From assembly GCA_937864895.1 (NCBI GenBank), contig CALMDF010000105.1, forward strand, positions 1-11,348: DNA of 11,348 nt, in the 5' to 3' direction. This document shows positions 6,097 through 11,348 of this stretch, in pieces; the stretch's first letter is position 1, and the number at the start of each line of letters is the position of its first letter. This stretch comes from an uncultured Holophagales bacterium (GTDB lineage: Bacteria; Acidobacteriota; Thermoanaerobaculia; UBA5066). Position numbers and translations under genes: made by a program. The notes under the pieces were generated by a model. That model was not told where the DNA came from and made no database searches. It was given only the letters and a program-made list of their open reading frames with translations.

Positions 6097-8076
6097 TTAT
6101 GAGCTGCTTTCCGGAATCTCGGCCGGGGCAGGACGAGGCGGGCGAATGAAGTCGAGCGGGCGGCGAAGTGCCCGTTGCAGGACGTGTCTCAGCACGCCCC
6201 CCAGCTCGCCCGACGGCATCTCGTAGGCGCGGGCTGCGTTCATGAGCGAGAGCGCGAACGCGACCGAGAGGTTCAGGACGAACATGACCCCGATCCCGGC
6301 GAGGCCGCGCAGGAAGGCCCCGTCGTCGAACCACCTTTCGCCCAGGCTCGAAGCGGCGAGCGCGAGCTGCCCGGTCGAGAGCGTGACGTGGCGGACGTCG
6401 AAGGGGATGCCGAAGAAACGCCCCACGGCGGGAGCGAAGCCGAGCAGGAACCCGAGCGCGACGTTCGTGGCCCAGCCGGACGCGTTCCTCTCGAGAGCGT
6501 CGGCGACCCGCCTCATCCGCGCCGGACCGAAAACCCTGCCGAGCGGGTGGCGAGCGATCCCCTCCGGGAGGCGGTGATACGTCGACCAGTTCTCGAACCA
6601 GCCGCCCGCGAGGCTCCCCATCCAGAGGAGGACGCCGGTGAGGGCGGCGAAGAAGATCGTCCCGCTGTCGAGCGGGCTCAGGACGAGGAACGTCTCCTTC
6701 GCGGTCTTCTCGTCCACCCACGGACGTCCCGCAAGCAGGAGCCAGCCGCCGACGAACACGGCGGCGCCGACGCCGACCGTCGCCACGTTGGAGATCGCGG
6801 CCGCGAGCTGCGAGCTCGTGAGCCGGGCGAAGAAGCCGGCGATCCTCTCCTCGCGGTCCTCCCCCTTCGCCTCCCGCATGATCTGCGCGAGGGCCGCCGC
6901 GGTCATCGCCGGCTGCTTCGTCGCGAGGACGAGGCCGAACGACTGCATGAGGAGGAAGCTGACGGCGTAGTTCAGGCCGTAGAGAAAGCTCTCCGGGAAG
7001 GCGGCGAGGTGCCATTCGTGGACGAGCATCTTGAAGGCCGCGGTGAGGACCGTGAGCGCCCCGCCCCCCGCCGCGGCGAGCCAGATGTGCCGGTACTCCG
7101 AGGGGGTCCCCGCGACGTAGTGCTCGCCCGTCTTCCCCGTCCGGTCGACGATCTTCCGGTCGAGGAGGTGCAGGTTCCACCGGACGAGGTGGAGGATGCT
7201 CTTGTCCTCGTGGGCGAGGCGGACGAGGCGGGAGAGGAGACGGTGAATCGCCCGGGAGCGTTCGGGGCCGTCGCCGCCCTCCATCACGTCGGCCATGAGA
7301 GCCGTCCGCGTGAGGCACCGGTCGATGACCTCGAGGCCGAAGACGACGTCGACGCTGACCCCGGCGTCCTCGAGGTGGCGCTGGATGACCCGGACCTCCT
7401 TGCGGCAGGCCCCCGAGTCCTTGTTGAACGCCTGGAGCGCCGCCGCGGTGTCCCGGCCGCTCGTCCACGCGTCGAGGAGGGCGTCGCCCGACCTCAGGAT
7501 CCGGTGGAACGGCGAGGCGAAGACCGGCCCCGCGTTACAGCGGCACCTGAGCTCGCGGGAGAGGCCCTGCGCCTGGATCCGGCTCAGGAGGAGCCGGAAC
7601 CCGTCCGCGAACCCGCGGGAGACGGCCGCCTTCGCTTCCTCCGAGAGGCCCCCGTCGAGAAGCCGGACGAAGCGGTGGACCTCCGAGAGGGGCCGGTCCG
7701 CGAAGGTCTCGACCTCGTCCCCCGACTCGAAGATCCGCGAGACGAGGGCGGAGAGGTCGTGGGCGTCCCGCGGCGAGGGGACGAGCCGGGCGGAGATCCT
7801 CTCGCCCAGCTCGGAGAGAAAGCCCCGGTCGCTCGGGATTCCGACCTCCCCGAAGAGGGAGGTCCCGTCGGCTTCGGCGAGGAGGGCCGACAGGGCCCCC
7901 AGGAAGCGCTCCCGGCTCCCAGGGGATGCCTCGACCGACGTGAGCAGCGAACCGACGGGCACCTTCGACCCGGAGCCGTCGTCGGACCACCTCGTCTCGC
8001 GGACGAGACGGACGAGGGTGTCGGCGCGCTCCTCCGGGGTTGCCGCAGCGAGAAACGGCTCGAGGGGATCGTTCAC
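6097..8076 (-). CDS. Gcr-family 'site-specific recombinase' multi-pass membrane protein
   Basis: 659 residues from a GTG start, near family length (SpecificRecomb / Gcr, named after a Neisseria gonorrhoeae gene). The first ~325 residues are soluble and mostly helical, without transmembrane segments. The C-terminal half has about seven hydrophobic segments: roughly 331-352, 365-386, 425-449, 472-494, 535-556, 565-578 and 590-613. The family hallmark is LNYAVSFLLMQ...LATKQPAMTAAALAQIM (368-400). The name comes from early invertase reports; I see no serine or tyrosine recombinase catalytic motif, so actual function is unresolved. The GTG at 8076 begins NDPLEPFLAA, matching typical starts, but has no SD; a TATCCT lies 10 bases upstream, suggesting a near-leaderless mRNA. 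Divergent from the GTPase gene. The GntR gene follows after 70 bases with its own promoter-like patch. Confidence 0.85.
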   Translation of the reverse strand: MNDPLEPFLAAATPEERADTLVRLVRETRWSDDGSGSKVPVGSLLTSVEASPGSRERFLGALSALLAEADGTSLFGEVGIPSDRGFLSELGERISARLVPSPRDAHDLSALVSRIFESGDEVETFADRPLSEVHRFVRLLDGGLSEEAKAAVSRGFADGFRLLLSRIQAQGLSRELRCRCNAGPVFASPFHRILRSGDALLDAWTSGRDTAAALQAFNKDSGACRKEVRVIQRHLEDAGVSVDVVFGLEVIDRCLTRTALMADVMEGGDGPERSRAIHRLLSRLVRLAHEDKSILHLVRWNLHLLDRKIVDRTGKTGEHYVAGTPSEYRHIWLAAAGGGALTVLTAAFKMLVHEWHLAAFPESFLYGLNYAVSFLLMQSFGLVLATKQPAMTAAALAQIMREAKGEDREERIAGFFARLTSSQLAAAISNVATVGVGAAVFVGGWLLLAGRPWVDEKTAKETFLVLSPLDSGTIFFAALTGVLLWMGSLAGGWFENWSTYHRLPEGIARHPLGRVFGPARMRRVADALERNASGWATNVALGFLLGFAPAVGRFFGIPFDVRHVTLSTGQLALAASSLGERWFDDGAFLRGLAGIGVMFVLNLSVAFALSLMNAARAYEMPSGELGGVLRHVLQRALRRPLDFIRPPRPAPAEIPESSS

Positions 8077-8229
8077 GGTGGGCGGGAGGATAGCCTTCCT
8101 TCGAGCCGCGATCGAGAGGCGGTCGTCCGAAAGAGCGAGCTCGACGACGGAATTCCGGCCGGCCGGGACGATGCTCGCCCGGACGTGCGCGAGGCCGTCC
8201 GCGGGCGTGCGGCGGCGGGGCGTCCGGCG

Positions 8230-8241
8230 GATAATCGCGGG
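8230..8241 (+). promoter_or_regulatory. Possible -10 element for a leaderless GTPase transcript
   Basis: GATAAT (8230-8235) matches the -10 consensus at five of six bases and stands six bases before the GTG at 8242, so transcription would begin at or next to the start codon. No SD is present in front of the GTG. No clear -35 is visible in the GC-rich sequence upstream. Confidence 0.3.
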
Positions 8242-9228
8242 GTGCCTGCGAACCTGACGCCGCAGTACCACGACGCCGAGGAGAGGTTCAAGGCGGCGTC
8301 CTCGCACGACGAGAAGCTCGCGGCGCTGCGCGAGATGATCGCCCTCCTCCCGAAGCACAAGGGGACCGAGAAGCTCTTCGCCGACCTGAAGAAGCGGCTC
8401 GCCAAGCTCGAGAGCGAGGTGGAGCACGCCGCCCACGGCGGGCGCCGCGCCGACCCGGGGCACGTGAAGCGAGAGGGGGCGGGGCAGTGGGTCCTCCTCG
8501 GCGAGCCGAACGCGGGGAAGTCGTCGCTCCTGGCGGCGCTCACGCACGCGCACCCGGAGATCGGGGAGTACCCGTTCACGACGCGGGCGCCGCAGCCCGG
8601 GATGATGCCGTTCGAGGAAGTGCAGGTGCAGCTCGTCGACACGCCGGCCGTCGCCGAAGGGCACACCGAGCCCTATCTCACGAACCTCGTCCACAACGCC
8701 GACGGCGTCCTCCTCGTCCTCGACGTGACGGCGGACGACGGCGAGGCCGCGGCCAAGCTCCTCCTCGACCTCCTGGAGCGCTCGCGGGTCTGGCCGCGGG
8801 TGAGGCCGGTGCCGGCCGACGCCCCTCCGTTCCTCGCCGTGCGGCCCGTGATCGCCCTCGGCAACAAGAGCGACCTCGACGACGGGACGTTCGCCCAGAT
8901 CGCCCGCGAGGCGATCGGTAAGGACCTGCCGTTCCACCCGGTCTCAGCCCTGTCGGGCCAGGGACTCGACGAGCTGAAGCCGCTTCTCTACCGGGAGCTG
9001 AGGCGGGTGCGCGTCTTCGCCAAGGAGCCGGGCAAGAAGCCCGACCTCGCGTCACCCTTCGTCCTCCCGGAGGGAGCCACGGTCCACGACCTGGCCGAGC
9101 GGGTCCACAAGGACGTCGCGGCGGCCCTCCGCTTCGCGCGGATCTGGGGGCACGCGAAGTTCGACGGACAGCAGGTCGACCGGCAGCACGTCCTGGCCGA
9201 CCGCGACGTCGTCGAGCTCCACTCGTAG
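8242..9228 (+). CDS. Obg/DRG-like GTPase with C-terminal TGS domain
   Basis: 328 residues from a GTG. The start fits a conserved N-terminus of this group (PANLTPQYHDAEERF), and residues 1-66 form a charged helical region (EKLAALREM, PKHKGTEKL) as in DRG/Obg-like proteins. The G domain shows G1 GEPNAGKSS (87-95), G2 PFTTR (111-115), G3 DTPA (133-136), G4 NKSD (208-211) and G5 SAL (235-237). A TGS domain occupies about 256-328, ending HVLADRDVVELHS. Such proteins bind ribosomes or RNA and are thought to act in translation or ribosome maturation. The Gly of the usual DxxG motif is Ala136, as far as I recall not rare in this subgroup. It is the only clear plus-strand gene. Its stop lies 9 bases from the convergent PPK2 stop, leaving no room for separate terminators. 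Confidence 0.9.
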   Translation: MPANLTPQYHDAEERFKAASSHDEKLAALREMIALLPKHKGTEKLFADLKKRLAKLESEVEHAAHGGRRADPGHVKREGAGQWVLLGEPNAGKSSLLAALTHAHPEIGEYPFTTRAPQPGMMPFEEVQVQLVDTPAVAEGHTEPYLTNLVHNADGVLLVLDVTADDGEAAAKLLLDLLERSRVWPRVRPVPADAPPFLAVRPVIALGNKSDLDDGTFAQIAREAIGKDLPFHPVSALSGQGLDELKPLLYRELRRVRVFAKEPGKKPDLASPFVLPEGATVHDLAERVHKDVAAALRFARIWGHAKFDGQQVDRQHVLADRDVVELHS

Positions 9229-9237
9229 GGCGGGGCG

Positions 9238-10125
9238 TCAGCCCTTCTCGGCCTCCAGCTCCACCTTCGCCTTCGCGAGCTCAGCCCTCTTCGCCTCGTC
9301 GACCTCCGGGTAGGCGAGGTCCATCTTCTCGAGCGCGTCGATGACCGCCGAGGCGACGGCGAGCCGCGTGAACCACTTGCTGTCCGCGGGGACGACGTAC
9401 CACGGGGCCCAGGGTGTCGCCGTGGCGCGGATGGCGTCCTCGTAGGCCGCCATGTAGGAGTCCCAGTGCTTGCGCTCGGCGACGTCGCCCAGCGCGAACT
9501 TCCAGTTCTTCTCGGGCTCGACGAGCCGGTCGAGGAAGCGCTTCTTCTGCTCCTTCTTCGACACGTTCAGGAAGAACTTCACGACGACGATGCCGTTGCG
9601 CGAGAGGTAGCGCTCGAAGGAGGCGATGTCCTCGTAGCGTTCCTGCCAGACGTGCTTCGACAGCACCTCGGGCGGGAGCTTCTGCCCGGCGAGGATCTGC
9701 GGGTGGACCTTCACGACGAGGACTTCCTCGTAGTACGAGCGGTTGAAGATGCCGAGCCGGCCGCGTTCCGGCAGGCACTTCGTCGTCCGCCAGAGGAAGT
9801 CGTGGTCCAGCTCCTCGGCCGACGGGGCCTTGAACGAGTAGACCTGGCACCCCTGCGGGTTCACGCCCGAAAGGACGTGCTTGATCGTGCCGTCCTTGCC
9901 GGCGGCGTCCATCGCCTGGAAGATCAGGAGGAGGGCGCGCTTGTCCTGGGCGTAGAGCCGGTCCTGGAGCGAGGCGAGGAGCTCGACGCCCTTTTCGAGC
10001 AGCTCGGCGGCGTGGTCCTTCTCGAGCTTCAGGCCCCCGGTGTCGGCCGGGTCGTAGTCCTTCAGCCGGAACTTCTTTCCGCTCTCGACGCGGTACGGAC
10101 GCGACAGCTTCGCGGCCTTGCTCAT
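9238..10125 (-). CDS. ppk2: Polyphosphate kinase 2, class III-like (polyphosphate:AMP/ADP phosphotransferase)
   Basis: 295 residues. PPK2 enzymes transfer phosphate from polyphosphate to nucleotides in the cytoplasm. Seen here: Walker A region AMDAAGKDGT (71-80) with Asp73 and Lys77, the PPK2 segment LSGVNPQGCQVYSFKAP (85-101), EELDHDFLWR (104-113), the Walker B-type GIFNRSYYEEVLVV (125-138) and the basic lid region around KKEQKKRFLDRL (190-201). The SGVNPQG / SFKAP / HDFLWR pattern resembles class III enzymes, which can phosphorylate both AMP and ADP; class is assigned by eye. A charged, helix-prone tail (273-295) extends beyond the core. The ATG at 10125 has AGGAGG 5 bases upstream, and the preceding gene's stop abuts that SD, so the two are surely co-transcribed and probably translationally coupled. 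Last gene of its run. Confidence 0.92.
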   Translation of the reverse strand: MSKAAKLSRPYRVESGKKFRLKDYDPADTGGLKLEKDHAAELLEKGVELLASLQDRLYAQDKRALLLIFQAMDAAGKDGTIKHVLSGVNPQGCQVYSFKAPSAEELDHDFLWRTTKCLPERGRLGIFNRSYYEEVLVVKVHPQILAGQKLPPEVLSKHVWQERYEDIASFERYLSRNGIVVVKFFLNVSKKEQKKRFLDRLVEPEKNWKFALGDVAERKHWDSYMAAYEDAIRATATPWAPWYVVPADSKWFTRLAVASAVIDALEKMDLAYPEVDEAKRAELAKAKVELEAEKG

Positions 10126-10136
10126 GACGGCCTCCT

Positions 10137-10532
10137 TCAACGACGGCCGAAGACTTCGACGACCGCGCCCCGGCGGCCCAGGGACTTCGCCTCGTAGACG
10201 AAGTCGATCCGCCGGATGATCCGGTTGGCCCCGCGCAGGTCGATCGCGCGCGACTGGCCGCCGGCGGGGATGACGTCGCGGACCTCGAGGTCGTCCGAGG
10301 TCCCGGCGCCGTAGACGACGCTGACCTTCACGAACCGGACGGCCGACCGCTTCACGCCGATCCGAATCGCGTCGAAGGAGCCCTCGGAGGCCGTGACCTC
10401 TATCGAATCCCTTTCGACCTTGTCGGTCACGTGGCGCTGGCCGAGGAAGACCCACTTCTCGGCCGCGGCGGGAAGGGCCGTCAGAAGAAGCGCGAGCGCG
10501 AGGAACGGGGCGAAGAGTCGGGTACGGGTCAT
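10137..10532 (-). CDS. Small secreted protein, DUF2541-like (YaaI-type)
   Basis: 131 residues with a clear signal peptide (FAPFLALALLLTALPAAA, 7-24, cleavage before EKW), leaving about 107 residues. The mature part alternates beta-strand-like stretches (KWVFLGQRHV, SFDAIRIGVK, VRFVKVSVVYG, SRAIDLRG, RIIRRIDFVYEA, GAVVEVFGR), a pattern like the periplasmic DUF2541/YaaI proteins, so a small beta-sandwich is likely. Assignment is from memory of the pattern and is tentative; no catalytic motif or cysteine pair is visible. The ATG at 10532 has AAGGAG 5 bases upstream. The TerC-like gene ends 34 bases before it and PPK2 starts 11 bases after it, so it belongs to one transcription unit. A role in envelope stress is only a guess from its neighbours. 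Confidence 0.8.
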   Translation of the reverse strand: MTRTRLFAPFLALALLLTALPAAAEKWVFLGQRHVTDKVERDSIEVTASEGSFDAIRIGVKRSAVRFVKVSVVYGAGTSDDLEVRDVIPAGGQSRAIDLRGANRIIRRIDFVYEAKSLGRRGAVVEVFGRR

Positions 10533-10566
10533 GGCAGCTCCTTGTGCCGGCTCGGGCCGGCCGCTT

Positions 10567-11088
10567 TCAGACTTTCTCTCCCTCGACGTACGGCGAGCGC
10601 AGCTCGACGGGATCGCGGAGCTTCCTCGCCCGGAGGTTCACCATCCCGACCGCGGTGAAGACCGAGCCGAGGGAGAAGATGACGTCGAGGGCGACGTTCT
10701 GCGCGAGGACGGCACCGTAGGACCCGAAGGCCTTCGTCGAGCGCTCTCCCTCCACTCCCTCGAGCTTGTCGTGGATCTCGTGTGTGCTCTTGGCGACGAG
10801 GAAGAGCCCGCCGACGATGAGGACAGAGTCCCTTCCCGAGATGACCTTCGTCAGGACGGTGAAGAGCGGGGCCGTCAGGCCCATGACCCAGGAGATCGAA
10901 AAGAGCAGGAGGACCCTCGAGACGAGGGCGAGGCCGAGGCCGATCCGGTAGGCCTCTTTCCGCTGCTCGGCCGGGAGCTTCTCGACGAGGATCGAGATGA
11001 AGACGATGCTGTCGATTCCGAGCACGAGCTCGAGAGCGGCGAGCGTCAGGAACGCGATCCATCCCTGCGCCTCGAAGATCCACCCCAT
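10567..11088 (-). CDS. TerC-family membrane protein, C-terminally shortened
   Basis: 173 residues versus roughly 230 or more for standalone TerC proteins. TerC proteins are multi-pass inner-membrane proteins tied to metal (notably Mn) export and tellurite resistance. Visible: TM1 with the family motif LELVLGIDSIVFIS (19-32, Asp26), TM2 about 48-69, TM3 with GRDSVLIVGGLFLVAKSTHEIHDKLEG (85-111 region), and TM4 AVLAQNVALDVIFSLGSVFTAVGMV (126-150). The usual second motif FSLDS is FSLGS here, so its conserved Asp is Gly141. After GMV the protein turns charged (NLRARKLRDPVEL) and stops, losing the last membrane segments. I found no continuation of the family sequence in the other frames downstream, so this looks like a deletion, not a simple frameshift. 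The ATG at 11088 has GGAG 8 bases upstream. Either a decaying gene or a short variant. Confidence 0.85.
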   Translation of the reverse strand: MGWIFEAQGWIAFLTLAALELVLGIDSIVFISILVEKLPAEQRKEAYRIGLGLALVSRVLLLFSISWVMGLTAPLFTVLTKVISGRDSVLIVGGLFLVAKSTHEIHDKLEGVEGERSTKAFGSYGAVLAQNVALDVIFSLGSVFTAVGMVNLRARKLRDPVELRSPYVEGEKV

Positions 11089-11127
11089 TCTCTATCACTC
11101 CGAAAGGAGGCTTGGCTGACGCGGAGT

Positions 11128-11348
11128 CTACCCGCCCGGGGTGGACGCCGGCAGTGTCCCGGCGAACGCACGGGCGACCGCGACGGCCGCGCCCTCTTCC
11201 CGGGCCGGGCCCGTCCCCGCGACGAGGCGGACCTCGGCCCCGGCGGCGCGAAGGGCCTCGGCGAAGAGCCGGTGCATCTCGTCGCGGCGGTCTCCGCGGT
11301 CCCTCGGGGCGTCGGGCTCCCAGGGGAGGTCGGCGGCGCAGAGGAGGT
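11128..11348 (-). CDS. NadR-like AAA (AAA_28) ATPase/kinase, C-terminal part (5' end outside window)
   Basis: The last 72 residues of a protein entering from the right edge, reading LLCAADLPWEPDAPRDRGD, then RRDEMHRLFAEALRAAGAEVRLVAG and stopping at TAG (11130-11128). The LPWEPDxxRDR motif followed by a helix (EMHRLF) and a Val-rich strand ending in Gly matches the C-terminus of the NadR-type ribosylnicotinamide kinase / AAA_28 domain, where this loop contacts substrate. In NAD salvage this domain phosphorylates nicotinamide riboside. Whether an adenylyltransferase domain precedes it cannot be seen. The base pair before the first whole codon (AC) allows a Tyr, as in the family's YLLC. The TerC-like gene starts 39 bases downstream on the same strand. 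Confidence 0.65.
   Translation of the reverse strand, partial: LLCAADLPWEPDAPRDRGDRRDEMHRLFAEALRAAGAEVRLVAGTGPAREEGAAVAVARAFAGTLPASTPGG

Noticed and set aside
6062..7468. 468-codon minus-strand frame inside the Gcr-like gene
   Set aside because: Extremely Pro/Arg/Gly-rich alternative frame of the real gene.
6175..8241. Plus-strand extension upstream of the GTPase start
   Set aside because: In frame with the GTPase but antisense to the Gcr-like gene and low in complexity; the family N-terminus starts at the GTG at 8242.
8077..8937. Minus-strand extension upstream of the Gcr-like start
   Set aside because: In frame, but it runs antisense through the GTPase G domain and resembles no family sequence; the gene start is set at 8076.
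10546..10561. GCCGGC-TCGG-GCCGGC hairpin between the TerC-like and secreted-protein genes
   Set aside because: Only six base pairs and no T-run on either strand; expected by chance at this GC content.

Overview
The window is GC-rich bacterial chromosome, dense with genes and almost all on the minus strand. The long TonB-dependent receptor with an N-terminal carboxypeptidase-regulatory-like domain, the high GC, and the mix of secreted hydrolases with a Gcr-type membrane protein suggest an Acidobacteriota member (possibly Thermoanaerobaculia-like). That placement is inference from gene types; no rRNA or marker gene is present.

Layout, left to right. (1) 1-2370: the tail of a possible plus-strand gene, then a minus-strand pair, a secreted cyanophycinase-like S51 peptidase followed by a CapA-family protein. 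The capA gene lies between two copies of a REP-like palindrome in opposite orientation (38-96 and 1436-1504). The second copy contains capA's ribosome binding site in its loop and its ATG in its stem. (2) 2428-6065: a strong intrinsic terminator, a 918-residue TonB-dependent outer-membrane receptor, and upstream of it an FCD-type GntR regulator with an AT-rich promoter-like patch. (3) 6097-9228: a divergent pair, a Gcr-family ('site-specific recombinase') multi-pass membrane protein on minus and an Obg/DRG-like GTPase with a TGS domain on plus. Both start at GTG without a clear Shine-Dalgarno. (4) 9238-11348: a compact minus-strand run, in transcription order a NadR-like ATPase (5' end outside the window), a shortened TerC protein, a small secreted DUF2541-like protein and a class III-like PPK2 polyphosphate kinase.

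Working together: the cyanophycinase-like enzyme and CapA are plausibly one unit acting on an extracellular or periplasmic polyamide. The GntR regulator probably controls the adjacent receptor. The right-hand run may link nucleotide/NAD salvage, polyphosphate and envelope or metal homeostasis. These functional links come from context only.

The most noteworthy observation is the apparent conversion of a REP-like element into a translation start for capA. Relative to the sister copy it differs by an ACG-to-ATG change and by extra loop sequence that makes a Shine-Dalgarno, and the resulting hairpin would hide the start codon. The second is a TerC protein that lacks its C-terminal membrane segments and the second conserved Asp. 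I saw no tRNA, rRNA, CRISPR array, integrase or insertion sequence, and no intergenic stretch exceeds 300 bases.
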